DNA from: Pseudomonadota bacterium
Lineage (GTDB): Bacteria; Pseudomonadota; Gammaproteobacteria; Xanthomonadales; Rhodanobacteraceae
Assembly (NCBI GenBank): GCA_029561145.1
Contig: JAKQJM010000090.1
Coordinates: 1 to 41,258 of the forward strand
DNA length: 41,258 nucleotides
Reading direction: 5' to 3'
Shown: piece after piece, positions 26,932-36,102 of the stretch
How the letters are laid out: each line of letters opens with the position of its first letter
Position numbering within the stretch: the first letter of the stretch is position 1
Program-made: the position numbers and the translations under genes
The notes under the pieces: model-generated
Seen by the model: the letters and a program-made list of their open reading frames with translations, nothing else
Database searches by the model: none
Told to the model about the DNA's origin: nothing

Positions 26932-27363
26932 ATGTCCGCTGAGCGCCCAGGAAGATCCGTATCGACCTACGTCATCGGCATCGCGACGGCCCTGATGGTC
27001 GCGCTCGCCGCAGGCGCGGTCTGGTGCGTGCTCCAGCTCTACCTGCGTTACGACCTGATCGGCATCGCCCTGCCGGTCGGCGCGATCATCGCCTGGGTGC
27101 TGCGACGCCAGGGCTTCGGTCGCACCCTCAGCGGTGCCTTGATCGCCGCGATCAGCACTGCGGTGGCCTGTGCCTACGCGAGCTATCTGCTCGCCGCCGC
27201 CACGGTCGCGTCATTCCTCGGCGAATCGATGCGCTCGACCCTGCTCAAGATCGGCCCCGACATGGCCGGAGCAATCGCACGCGCCGGACTGACCGGCTTC
27301 CACATCGCCACCTTGGCGCTGGCCGTCGTGCTTTCGGCCTGGCTGGTATGGCGCAAGGCCTGA
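26932..27363 (+). CDS. Small membrane protein of unknown function
   Basis: 143 residues with about four hydrophobic helices: residues 12-33 (YVIGIATALMVALAAGAVW), 41-58, 64-90 and 117-138 (IATLALAVVLSAWLVW). A short polar N-terminus lies before the first helix, and a basic RRQGFGR loop lies between the second and third. No family motif was recognised. The start ATG 26932 has no clear ribosome binding site, though a good -10 hexamer lies 70 bases upstream. The C-terminus ends in WRKA just after the last helix. Confidence 0.65.
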   Translation: MSAERPGRSVSTYVIGIATALMVALAAGAVWCVLQLYLRYDLIGIALPVGAIIAWVLRRQGFGRTLSGALIAAISTAVACAYASYLLAAATVASFLGESMRSTLLKIGPDMAGAIARAGLTGFHIATLALAVVLSAWLVWRKA

Positions 27364-27573
27364 AGCGCGGTCAGGCCGCCTGTCATCATCGCATCCGACT
27401 GCATGGCGCCGTGACAATCCCGGGAGAGATCCCATCCTGCTGTCGGTCGAGGGATGCGCCATCCCGGTCGCCGAGGCCAAGCGAAGCGGAAACGCCTTTG
27501 GCATGATTCGGCGGGCGCGTCGCGTGCGCGGTCGATCGCCGACACAGGGCCTGAAACAACGGGGGACGCTGAC

Positions 27574-28059
27574 TTGGAAGACTACTATTCGATCATCGGG
27601 GCTGCGGCAACGATTGCCTTGTTTGCATTGTTGCCTTTCGTGGTCTTCAGGAAAAAGAAACGTGTCCATGTGAAACCCGGCTCGTCCTATGCGGGCCCTG
27701 CAACCGTGAAATTCACGTGTTCAACCTGCTCGCGGCAATTCACGCACACACGACGGACCATCGCGGCGTGGCAAAAGGGCTTGCGTCGCATGGCATGCGA
27801 TGACTGCCACAGGAAATGGCGTGATGGCCGATCGGCCGAGGACGTCGCAAGACACGAGAAGAACCGTGCAAACCCGGCACATGCAGAATCGGGAACAGGC
27901 AGCGGGAACCCGATCAATGCACGCAGCTCCGGCTACGGAAATGTACACTCCGGAAGGGCGGTCGGCCGAGACACGAAGGGTCGTTCGGGATGTCTCGGCG
28001 CGCTCGTCCTGATTTCGTTGATACCTGCATCGATTGCAGCCTTCCATGTCCTTGTCTGA
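27574..28059 (+). CDS. Zinc-ribbon membrane protein of unknown function
   Basis: The start is taken as TTG 27574, because GGGGGA lies 8 bases upstream and the next residues (EDYYSIIGAAATIALFALLPFVVF) form a membrane helix at once. A longer frame from ATG 27454 adds a basic, low-quality extension. The 161-residue protein then has a short basic stretch (RKKKRVHVK) and a zinc-ribbon-like module with FTCSTCSRQF and ACDDCHRKW, that is, two CxxC pairs about 26 residues apart. A charged Gly/Ser/Asn-rich linker follows. The end is a second hydrophobic helix (CLGALVLISLIPASIAAF). Topology suggests the zinc module faces the cytoplasm between two membrane anchors. No function can be assigned. Confidence 0.65.
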   Translation: MEDYYSIIGAAATIALFALLPFVVFRKKKRVHVKPGSSYAGPATVKFTCSTCSRQFTHTRRTIAAWQKGLRRMACDDCHRKWRDGRSAEDVARHEKNRANPAHAESGTGSGNPINARSSGYGNVHSGRAVGRDTKGRSGCLGALVLISLIPASIAAFHVLV

Positions 28060-28174
28060 CTGCGCGCGACGGGCGTTGCCGCGGACCTGAAGCGAGCGCC
28101 TGTCGCCCAGGCAACGCGGCGGCACATCCTGCGAGCGGATGATGGCGTGTCATCGGCGCCCGATCCGGATCGAT

Positions 28175-28206
28175 GGCGGTTGAGCGACGAGAGCCGGCCA
28201 ACCGCC
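28175..28206 (-). terminator. Weak hairpin after the large repeat protein gene
   Basis: GGCGGTTG (28175-28182) pairs with CAACCGCC (28199-28206) around a 16-base loop, about 20 bases beyond the stop of the - strand gene. It sits in a 166-base convergent gap and has no T-tract, so it is a low-confidence terminator. Confidence 0.3.
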
Positions 28207-28225
28207 GTCGAGCGTGACACGGTGT

Positions 28226-31200
28226 TCAGCGCGGATCGAACCCGCTGGAGAACAGGCGATCGGGCAGGGGCGGCCCGACGACGAACACGCCGGCTGCGAC
28301 CGGTCCGGCGTTGTAGGCGCTGTCGACTGCCTGCAGGCTCCACAGATACGGACCATCGGCGAGATTCTCCAGCGACCAGACGCCACGGCTGCTCAGGTTG
28401 CCGGGCTCGGGCGTGCGCCGTGCCGTCGTGAGCGGTACTCCATTGCGATACAGGCGCAGGTCGTAGGTCAGCGCATCGGGCGGCGTCAGGTCGTCGCTGG
28501 CTGGGCTCCACGCGAGCGCCACCGCGCCACCACCGATGACCGTGGAAGCGAGCGCGGTGGGCGCTGAAGGCGCCTGGTTCTGCGCAGGCGCGCTGTTCAC
28601 GTAGAGGTGCATCTGGGTTTCGATCAATCCATTGCCGCCTGGCACGAAGTACGCGCCGGCGATGAAATAATCGAGATCGCCGTCGCCATCGATATCGAGC
28701 CAGCTGAATGATCCACCGCTGAAACCCATCGCGCGCGGCGCCGGCAACTGGTTGCCCGAATCGACGAAGTTGCCGTCCACGTTGTCGTAGACCTTGGCGC
28801 GACCCTCGATCTGCGATCCCGAGTTGTAGGTGCCGGCGAGCAGGATGTCGATGTCGCCATCGGAATCGTAGTCGGCCCAGGTTGCAGCGGAAACATCGAA
28901 CCAGCCTTCGCACAGGGTGCACTCGATGACCTCGAACGGCACGAAGCTATCGTCGTCATTGCGATAGACGCGCAGGACCGTGTCGTAGGTGCCGTCAGTC
29001 TCCCTGACATTGCCGGCGACGAGGATGTCGAGGTCGCCGTCGTCGTCATAGTCACCCCACTGCGCTTCGCCGTGTTCGACGCTGAGTGAGCCGAGGATGT
29101 CCTGGCCGACGAAGGTGCCGTCGCCGTCGTTGCGGAATCGCCGGATATAGCCCTCGCCGGTCAGCGGGGCGAGATGGACGACGAGCAGGTCGAGATCCTG
29201 GTCGCCATCGAAGTCGGCCCACAGGGTCTGCGCATGATCGGATTGACCGAGCCCGGCGTTGACTTCGGTGAAGTTCCAGTCGCCGTTGCCATTGGCGCCG
29301 TCGTTGCGCATCAGTGCGGTGTGCGAAGTGAAGGTTTCCTCGTCCCAGATCGAAGGCAGCAACAGGTCGAGATCGCCATCGTTGTCGTAGTCGGCCCACG
29401 AGATCGAATGCAGGTCGAAGTCGGCCTGGTCGTTGTCTTCCCAATAGCCGGGCAACGTCGTGCTGGTGGGTACGAGCGTGCCGGCGTCATTGCGATACAG
29501 CACGGTCTGGCCGTCGCTGCCGATGACCAGGTCCTGGTCGCCATCGCCATCCGCATCGCCCCATGCCATGTCCGATGCACCTGCGGTCAGCGTTCCGTGT
29601 GGCACGTCGATGTAGGAAAAATTCCAGTGCGTTGCATCGAGCGGCCCGTTGTTGCGCATCAGCACGAGCTTGTCGACCACGCTCTCGTTGTAGACCACGT
29701 AGTAGCCGAGCACGACGATGTCGAGGTCGCCATCGCCGTCGTAATCGGCGGGAGCCGCCGCGGTGACCCAGAAGTCCTCATCCTGTGGCGTCACGAACAG
29801 CGGATCGAGCGGCGTCACTTCGGTGAACTCGCCAAACGTGCCGCCGGGGCCGGCTTGCACGACAACGAAACGCAATGCCGAATCGATGCCGCCGTCGTCA
29901 TCGGTGACGCGCAGCGTCACGTGATACGTGCCGGGCGCCGTGAACAGATGGGTGGGGTTGCGCTCGGTCGAACCGGATTCATCGCCGAAATCCCATTGCC
30001 AGGCCGTGATCGTGCCGTCGTTGTCGATGCTGGTATCGGTCAGGCTGACGGAAAAGCCGGTCGTGACAAAATCGAACGATGCCCGCGGTGGCTGATTGAC
30101 CGGCGCGCCGGGTGGCCCCGCGAAATGGCGAATCCTGCCCTGCCATCCGCCGATCCAGGCATCGCCCTGCGGACTCGCGACAAGACTTGAATATGTACCG
30201 AATCCGGCACTGCCCGCGTCCATGACAGCCCAGTTTTGGCCGCCGGTGGACGAATACATGACCTTGCCTCCGGTGGTCGAGACCCAGATTTCATTGGGCC
30301 CGAACAGGACGATGTCGCTGATCGTGTCCGTCGTGTCGGGTGTCGGCAGAATTTGCCAGGTCTGGCCGCCATCGACGCTGCGCGCGGCATAACCCGACCC
30401 GCCGACCACGTAGCCGGTGCTGGCATCCCAGAAGTCGACGTCGCGGATCGAATGCTGTTGCGAATCCGGAAGCGCAATCTCCGACCAGGATGCGCCGCCG
30501 TCGAGCGTGCGTTGCAGCACGCCGTAGATCGCCGCCGCCCAGCCGTGCGCGCCGACGAAATCGACCGCAGCGTAGGTCCCCTCGAAATCGCCGACCGGTG
30601 CCCAATGGTCACCGCCATCAATCGTGTGGAACAGTGCCGCGCCACTGAATCCCTGACCCACGACCCAACCGCTGGTCGGGCTGTCGAAATGAAGGTCGGC
30701 AGCAGTGAGGCCGGGTGGGGCCGACGTTCCTGCCGTCCACGATGCTCCCGCGTCGGTGCTGCGGTAGACGATGCCGGTCTGGCCAACCGCGACGACAGAC
30801 TGTGGTCCGATCACTTGCACCGCTTCGAGATCGGCTTCGCCGAGCGCGCTGCGGATGACCCAGCGCGTGGAACCCGAGGTGCGCGTGAGCACCTGACCCG
30901 ATGCACCGACCGCGATCAGGTCGCCGTTCGCGAATCGGTCCAGCGCGAATATCTCGTTGCCGGTTCCGCTCGACAACTGCGTCCAGCTTGCGCCCGCATC
31001 GGTCGTGCGAATCAGGAAGCCCGCACCGAAGCCGAAGTAACCCGTCGTCGCATCGACGAAGTCAGGCACGCCGCTGCCAAGGAAACCCGGTGCCGGTCCC
31101 GGTGTCGCGAACGCCTGCGTCCAGTTCTGTCCGGCGTCGGTTGATCGATACAGATTGCCGGCGCCGTCGGACGCGATGACGATCGAGGCAGCCGGCATGC

Positions 31201-32122
31201 TGAACACCACGGAGGATGCATTCGCGCCGGGCGGAATCGCCACGCCGAGGTCGGTCCAGCTTTGTCCGGCATCGGTCGATCGGAACAGTCGATCGTCGTA
31301 GTCCGGAAAGGTACCGCTGCGACCCGAAGCCAGCACGACGTTGTTGGAAACGACGAACAGGCTGTCGCGACCTTGCGCGCTGCCGCCGATGCTCCAGCTC
31401 ACTCCACCATTGACCGAGCGTGCGAAATTGCCGTCGACGATCGCCACGGCGACCGATGGCGAGAGAAATTCGACAGCCGTCGCATTGCCGGACAGGACCG
31501 AAGCGAAAGTCGCGCCGCCGTCTGTGGTCAGGAAAACCCCGCTCGCGCCAGCGCCGAGTCCGTTTTGCGTTCCGGCGAAAGCGAAATCGGTCATTCCGTC
31601 CGGCGACTCCTGCCAGGTCGTTCCGCCATCGCGGCTGATCTGGGCGCCGAAATTGCCGGTCGTGATGCCGAATTCCGGCGTCTGGAACTCCATGGAATAG
31701 GCCGAGCCCAGGAAGGGCAGCTGCGTCCAGGTGTCGCCGCCGTCCGTGGTCCGGTAATTGACATTGCCCCACACCCAGCCGTGTTGGCTGTCGAGGAAGA
31801 AAATCCCGTTGAGCCCATTGCTCTGATCGGCGGGTACGTCACGCTGGGTCCAGGTCGCGCCATTGTCGCGCGACTCGAACAGCGCGCCGCCATCGTCGAA
31901 GGAGTCGTCATCGGTAGCGAGGAAGACCCGGCCCGCGGAAGGTGATGCAACGCCGTGCACCTGCAGATGGGTAGGCAATGGGCTCTCGCTGCTCCACTGC
32001 GCCAATGCCGAGCCCGTCGGCATGGCCAGCAACACGCCTGCCATGACCAGTGATTTCCACCGCCGATGCGCAACTGCGCGCGCTCGGATGGCTTCGGGAA
32101 AATCTTGAGTTGCATTGAACAT
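28226..32122 (-). CDS. Giant exported protein with Asp-box, PKD, VCBS/FG-GAP and Fn3-like repeats
   Basis: 1298 residues from ATG 32122, which has AGAGG 5 bases upstream; the frame is open 8 codons further. A signal peptide with a long n-region ends at about residue 41 (LAMPTGSALA). Residues 42-670 hold about 13 Asp-box/BNR-like repeats of the S/T-x-D-x-G-x-x-W type (for example TTDGGDTWTQ, STDAGQSWTD). Such repeats form beta-propellers as in YCF48 and photosynthesis-assembly-like proteins. A PKD domain follows at about 675-757 (WQWDFGDESGS). Seven calcium-binding FG-GAP/VCBS motifs (DYDGDGDLDIVV and variants) occupy about 780-1160. Then comes an Fn3-like domain (about 1180-1275). The extreme C-terminus DRLFSSGFDPR matches two other exported proteins here. 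It is probably surface-located or released; ligand unknown. Confidence 0.9.
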   Translation of the reverse strand: MFNATQDFPEAIRARAVAHRRWKSLVMAGVLLAMPTGSALAQWSSESPLPTHLQVHGVASPSAGRVFLATDDDSFDDGGALFESRDNGATWTQRDVPADQSNGLNGIFFLDSQHGWVWGNVNYRTTDGGDTWTQLPFLGSAYSMEFQTPEFGITTGNFGAQISRDGGTTWQESPDGMTDFAFAGTQNGLGAGASGVFLTTDGGATFASVLSGNATAVEFLSPSVAVAIVDGNFARSVNGGVSWSIGGSAQGRDSLFVVSNNVVLASGRSGTFPDYDDRLFRSTDAGQSWTDLGVAIPPGANASSVVFSMPAASIVIASDGAGNLYRSTDAGQNWTQAFATPGPAPGFLGSGVPDFVDATTGYFGFGAGFLIRTTDAGASWTQLSSGTGNEIFALDRFANGDLIAVGASGQVLTRTSGSTRWVIRSALGEADLEAVQVIGPQSVVAVGQTGIVYRSTDAGASWTAGTSAPPGLTAADLHFDSPTSGWVVGQGFSGAALFHTIDGGDHWAPVGDFEGTYAAVDFVGAHGWAAAIYGVLQRTLDGGASWSEIALPDSQQHSIRDVDFWDASTGYVVGGSGYAARSVDGGQTWQILPTPDTTDTISDIVLFGPNEIWVSTTGGKVMYSSTGGQNWAVMDAGSAGFGTYSSLVASPQGDAWIGGWQGRIRHFAGPPGAPVNQPPRASFDFVTTGFSVSLTDTSIDNDGTITAWQWDFGDESGSTERNPTHLFTAPGTYHVTLRVTDDDGGIDSALRFVVVQAGPGGTFGEFTEVTPLDPLFVTPQDEDFWVTAAAPADYDGDGDLDIVVLGYYVVYNESVVDKLVLMRNNGPLDATHWNFSYIDVPHGTLTAGASDMAWGDADGDGDQDLVIGSDGQTVLYRNDAGTLVPTSTTLPGYWEDNDQADFDLHSISWADYDNDGDLDLLLPSIWDEETFTSHTALMRNDGANGNGDWNFTEVNAGLGQSDHAQTLWADFDGDQDLDLLVVHLAPLTGEGYIRRFRNDGDGTFVGQDILGSLSVEHGEAQWGDYDDDGDLDILVAGNVRETDGTYDTVLRVYRNDDDSFVPFEVIECTLCEGWFDVSAATWADYDSDGDIDILLAGTYNSGSQIEGRAKVYDNVDGNFVDSGNQLPAPRAMGFSGGSFSWLDIDGDGDLDYFIAGAYFVPGGNGLIETQMHLYVNSAPAQNQAPSAPTALASTVIGGGAVALAWSPASDDLTPPDALTYDLRLYRNGVPLTTARRTPEPGNLSSRGVWSLENLADGPYLWSLQAVDSAYNAGPVAAGVFVVGPPLPDRLFSSGFDPR

Positions 32123-32633
32123 GTTCGCCTCTTCGCCCCACGCCAAAATTACCGCCGAGGTGGAAGATGCCGTTGCTGCAGACTTCCGCCACCCGATCCA
32201 CTACCTGTTTCGTGGGCGGATTGTCCGACAGCGAAACGCCGTGAAACCGTCGCTGGGTGATTTCCCCCCCCCAACCATTGTTCAGGTCGCGTCGATGAAC
32301 GATGCGGAAATTCCTGCCCTGGCCATTCGCCAAGGCATGCGCTTCGTCGGTTGTTTTCATCAGGAATGCCGCGTCGATGCGTCGGGATTCGCCACTTCAG
32401 CCGGCGCAAGCAGGACTTGGGTCGATTCATGACACGTCAGGCCTATTGCAATCCTGGCTGCCGGGCGGGCTTCATCGACCCAGCATCTCTGACTTCGTCA
32501 CGCTGCAATGGCGCTCGACGGGCGGAGTCAACCCGACCGGCGCGTCTTCGTTCCGCACGGTGCGGGAAATCCGCTTCGTCTTTTGCGCAGGCGATATACA
32601 CTTCGGGCTCATACCGAGCTTGGGGAAGATCGC
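32123..32633. other. Divergent intergenic region, no supported gene
   Basis: About 510 bases between the giant repeat protein and the amidohydrolase. Frames on both strands are open for up to about 110 codons, but they lack motifs, signal peptides and ribosome binding sites. It includes a run of nine C at 32264-32272, about 140 bases upstream of the repeat protein start. Promoters for both genes are expected here; I could not place them. Confidence 0.5.
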
Positions 32634-33938
32634 ATGAACTACCGCTCTGCCGGCGTCGTGGCTGGCGTGCTTCTGGCCGTTGCCGCGAATGCACAGACTC
32701 CGGCCGCTGTGCCGACCACGCCCGCCACCGTGCTCAAGGCTGCGCACCTGTTCGACGGACGCAGCGGCAAACTGGTTTCACCGGGGCTGGTGGTGGTACA
32801 GGGCAGCAAGATCATCGCGGTCGGCGGCAACGCCACCGTTCCCGCTGACGCCAAGGTCATCGACCTCGGTGACGCTACGCTCGTGCCGGGCTATATCGAC
32901 GCCCACACCCACCTCGCCTACGACCACGACGAGAACTGGGCGCAGGGCATCTACGAAGGCATGCTGCGTTTCCCGGTCGAGCAATCATTCCACGCCGGGC
33001 GCAATGCCAAGGTCACCTTGCTGGCTGGTGTGACCAGTGCACGCGATGTAGGTGCCGGCGATTTCGTCGACGTGGCCTTGCGCAATGCGATCAACGCCGG
33101 TCTTGCCGAAGGCCCGCGCCTGCTGGTCGCTGGTCACTCGCTGGGTTCCACCGGCGGCCATTGCGACAGTTCGCCGTACCCGCCGGATCGGGTCAAACCG
33201 TCCGGTCCGCTGGAAGGCGTGTGCAACGGTCCGGAGGAATGCCGCCTCGCCACGCGCCTGCAGATGAAGTACGGCGCCGACGTGATCAAGATCTGCGCCT
33301 CGGGCGGCGTGCTGTCGGAATCCGATCCGGTCGACGTGCCGCAACTGACACCCGACGAACTCAGCGCAATCATGTCCGAGGCGCATAACTGGGGGCGCAA
33401 GGTCGCGGCGCACAGCCACGGCGATCTGGCCGCGAAGCTCGCGGTGGAAGCCGGGGTCGATTCGATCGAGCACGGCAGTTTCCTGACCATGCCGACGCTG
33501 CAGCTCATGAAGCAGAAGGGTGTGTACCTCGTGCCGACGCGGATGACCCAGGTGTGGGTGGTCGACAAGGCCGATACCTATCCGCCGAAGATCGCGGCCA
33601 AGGCGCGCGCGGCCGGTGCAGCGCACTCGGTCATGTTCAAGAATGCATTGAAGGCCGGCGTGTCGATCGCGTTCGGCACCGATGCGGCGGTGTATCCGCA
33701 CGGCATCAATGCGCAGGAATTCGGCGACATGGTCGACCTCGGCATGACACCGTCGGCGGCGCTGCTGACCAGCAGCCAGGGTTCGGCAAAATTGCTCGGC
33801 ATCGACGGCGAAACCGGCACACTGGAAGCAGGCAAGTTCGCCGACATCGTGGCCGTGCCAGGCGATGTGCTGGAGAACATCCGTGCTACCGAGAAGCCGG
33901 TGCTGGTGATGAAGCAAGGGGTCGTGGTCAAGCCCTGA
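32634..33938 (+). CDS. Exported amidohydrolase (metal-dependent hydrolase)
   Basis: A 434-residue TIM-barrel metallohydrolase of the amidohydrolase superfamily. It is close in character to the prolidase-like group that hydrolyses Xaa-Pro or N-acyl dipeptides. The metal-binding set is visible: His91 and His93 in DAHTHLAY, the carboxylated lysine Lys219 in DVIKICASGG, His260 and His262 in AAHSHGD, His280 in SIEHGSF, and Asp350 in FGTDAAVYPHG. This fits a binuclear zinc site. ATG 32634 follows a GGGGAAG-type ribosome binding site and opens a signal peptide (MNYRSAGVVAGVLLAVAANA), so it works in the periplasm or outside. The histidine kinase gene starts 24 bases after the stop, so the three genes may be cotranscribed. 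Substrate not determined. Confidence 0.9.
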   Translation: MNYRSAGVVAGVLLAVAANAQTPAAVPTTPATVLKAAHLFDGRSGKLVSPGLVVVQGSKIIAVGGNATVPADAKVIDLGDATLVPGYIDAHTHLAYDHDENWAQGIYEGMLRFPVEQSFHAGRNAKVTLLAGVTSARDVGAGDFVDVALRNAINAGLAEGPRLLVAGHSLGSTGGHCDSSPYPPDRVKPSGPLEGVCNGPEECRLATRLQMKYGADVIKICASGGVLSESDPVDVPQLTPDELSAIMSEAHNWGRKVAAHSHGDLAAKLAVEAGVDSIEHGSFLTMPTLQLMKQKGVYLVPTRMTQVWVVDKADTYPPKIAAKARAAGAAHSVMFKNALKAGVSIAFGTDAAVYPHGINAQEFGDMVDLGMTPSAALLTSSQGSAKLLGIDGETGTLEAGKFADIVAVPGDVLENIRATEKPVLVMKQGVVVKP

Positions 33939-33962
33939 CGGGTTCTGACCACAGGATGGCTG

Positions 33963-35084
33963 ATGGCACAGCTCGCTAGAGAAGAGCACGAAGGGGCGCG
34001 ACCGGTGGTGGAGAACGGGGCCGCAATCGGTCGCCGGGGTGTAGCCATCCTGGCGGCGTGGGCGGTGGTCGCGATGCTCTTCGCCGGGCAGGCCTGGATT
34101 GCCGCACAGGTGCGCGGTGAACCCTTGGCATGGGCACGTGCCAGTGCCATCTGGCTCGTCTGGGCCGCGGTCTGGGCTGCCCTCACGCCGATCGCGCTGC
34201 GACTCGAAGCGCGGTTCCAGCTCCAGCGACCGCACTTGCTTGGCGCGCTTGCGGTGCACGGCGTCGCTTCGGCGGCCTGCGCCCTGGTCAACCTGGCGCT
34301 CTTCGCGCTGGCGGCGCCAATCATCGGTGCGAGCCAGGTCGAACCCACCTGGCTCGGCACCTTCAGCCGACTGCTCGGCACGACGCTGCTGCTGAACCTC
34401 CCGGTGTATTGGTTGATCGTCGCCGCGGCACATGGGGAGCGACTCGTGCGGGCCGCCCGCGAAAAGGATCGTCGGCAACTCCGCCTCGAAGCGCAGCTGG
34501 CCGATGCCCGCCTGCAGACATTGCGCACCCAGTTGCAGCCACACTTCCTTTTCAACGCGCTCAACACGATCTCGGTGCTGATGCACGAGAATGTCGACTC
34601 GGCGGATCGGATCCTCCTGCAGCTCAGCGCGTTGCTGCGCCGCTCGCTCGACAGTACCGATGCGCATGAGGTGACGCTCGGCGAAGAGATCGGCTTTCTC
34701 GAGAGCTATCTCGACATCGAGCAGGCCCGCTTCGGCGGGCGCCTGAGCTACCGGATCCTCATTCCTGATCAGGTTCGCGAAGCGCGGGTTCCGAACCTGA
34801 TCCTGCAACCCCTGGTCGAGAATGCGCTACGCCATGGACTGGCCACGCGCGCCGGACCGGGGCGTGTGGAAATCAAGGCGGACCGACAGGGCGATTCCCT
34901 CCTGCTGTGCGTTGTCGATGACGGCCGAGGTCTGCCATCGGCGACGACCGAACGCGTCGGCCTGGCGAACACCAGGGCGCGGTTGCGCTTGCTGTATGCG
35001 GACAGGCAACGCTTCGACGTGCGAAATTCCGACGACGGTGGCGTCATCGCCGAGATCGAGCTGCCCTGGCGCACGGCCCCATGA
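33963..35084 (+). CDS. LytS/AlgZ-type membrane histidine kinase
   Basis: A 373-residue sensor kinase. Four membrane helices at about residues 25-160 form the input domain, which has no recognisable extracytoplasmic ligand domain. A short coiled coil (EKDRRQLRLEAQLADARLQTL in part) leads to the His_kinase domain, with phospho-acceptor His194 in QPHFLFNALN. The ATPase core has LQPLVENALRHG (N box), VVDDGRGLP (G1) and GLANTRARL (G2). AGGA lies 6 bases before ATG 33963. The response regulator gene overlaps the stop by 4 bases, so the pair is a translationally coupled two-component system. The signal is unknown. The exported peptidase-like hydrolase just upstream hints at sensing peptides or envelope state, which is speculation. 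Confidence 0.92.
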   Translation: MAQLAREEHEGARPVVENGAAIGRRGVAILAAWAVVAMLFAGQAWIAAQVRGEPLAWARASAIWLVWAAVWAALTPIALRLEARFQLQRPHLLGALAVHGVASAACALVNLALFALAAPIIGASQVEPTWLGTFSRLLGTTLLLNLPVYWLIVAAAHGERLVRAAREKDRRQLRLEAQLADARLQTLRTQLQPHFLFNALNTISVLMHENVDSADRILLQLSALLRRSLDSTDAHEVTLGEEIGFLESYLDIEQARFGGRLSYRILIPDQVREARVPNLILQPLVENALRHGLATRAGPGRVEIKADRQGDSLLLCVVDDGRGLPSATTERVGLANTRARLRLLYADRQRFDVRNSDDGGVIAEIELPWRTAP

Positions 35085-35842
35085 CCCTCCGCGTACTGAT
35101 CGTCGACGATGAGCCGGCCGCCCGCCGCGGGATAGTGCGGCTGCTGCAGCAGGAGCCGGACATCGAAGTCGTCGGAGAGTGCGGTGACGGCGAAGCCGCG
35201 GTCTTGGCGATCAGCGCGCATTCGCCCGACCTCGTCTTCCTCGACGTGCAGATGCCCGAACTCGATGGGTTCGCCGTCATCGAATCCATCGGCAGCAAGT
35301 GCATGCCGGCGGTCGTATTCGTGACCGCATTCGATCAACACGCCGTGCGCGCATTCGATGCGCAAGCGCTCGACTACGTGCTGAAGCCGATCGATCCGGA
35401 ACGCTTTCGCCGGGCACTGCAGCGCGCTCGTTCCCACCTCGCCCATCCCGATGACGGTTTCGTCCGACGCGTTTCCGAGGCCTTGAAGTCGATCGATCGC
35501 GGAGAATTGCAGCGTTTCCCCTTGCGTCTCGCAATCCGTTCCGAGGGCCGTGTTCGATTGATCGACATCGGCGAGGTCGATCGCATCGTCGCTGCAGGAA
35601 ATTACGTCGAGATCCACACAGGCGCGAAACAGCACTTGCTGCGCGAGACCATGGCCAGCCTCGAATCCCGCCTGGACCCACAACGTTTCGTCCGGGTATC
35701 GCGGGCAGCAATCGTCTGCATTGCCCAGATTCGCGAAGTGCAGCCGCTGTTCAATGGAGACTTCGTCGTTCTGCTCAAGAATGGCGCGCAGGTGAACGGC
35801 AGTCGCCGCTATCGGGCGGCGCTCGACGTGTTGCTTCGCTGA
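35081..35842 (+). CDS. LytTR-family response regulator
   Basis: 253 residues in two domains. The receiver domain (1-120) has the acidic pair in VDDEPAARR, phospho-acceptor Asp55 in LVFLDVQMPELDG, and the Thr and Lys of FVTAFDQHAVRAFDAQALDYVLKP in separate parts. The C-terminal LytTR DNA-binding domain (about 150-250) shows RLIDIGEVDRIVAAGNYVEIHT and the closing NGSRRYRAALDVLL. These regulators bind direct repeats about 10 bases apart. The ATG overlaps the kinase stop (ATGA). Like AlgR, it may act on surface or alginate-like traits, but no target is identifiable from the window. Confidence 0.93.
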   Translation: MTLRVLIVDDEPAARRGIVRLLQQEPDIEVVGECGDGEAAVLAISAHSPDLVFLDVQMPELDGFAVIESIGSKCMPAVVFVTAFDQHAVRAFDAQALDYVLKPIDPERFRRALQRARSHLAHPDDGFVRRVSEALKSIDRGELQRFPLRLAIRSEGRVRLIDIGEVDRIVAAGNYVEIHTGAKQHLLRETMASLESRLDPQRFVRVSRAAIVCIAQIREVQPLFNGDFVVLLKNGAQVNGSRRYRAALDVLLR

Positions 35843-36102
35843 GCGCTGTTTTCCGCGCGGCTTGCTTGCCGGGTGGGTCAGGCGGCAGAGCGGTCCCATC
35901 GCGAAGTCCAGCCCGCACCGGGCAACTTCGATGGGCCCCATGCCGGCAGAAAGAACGCGCTTGCGCCGTTGGCCGCCACGCGCTCGTCACTGCGCAGCCC
36001 CCACTCCTCCCACCGCCGCGTCCGCCTGGCCCCAAGGGGGCGCGAGCGACCTTGCGATTGGCCAACATCCGCAACACGCACTTCTGCGTATCGGAGCTGG
36101 CC

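Noticed and set aside
32985-34808. 607-codon - strand frame opposite the amidohydrolase and histidine kinase genes
   Set aside because: Both genes on the + strand show full catalytic motifs, so this is a shadow.
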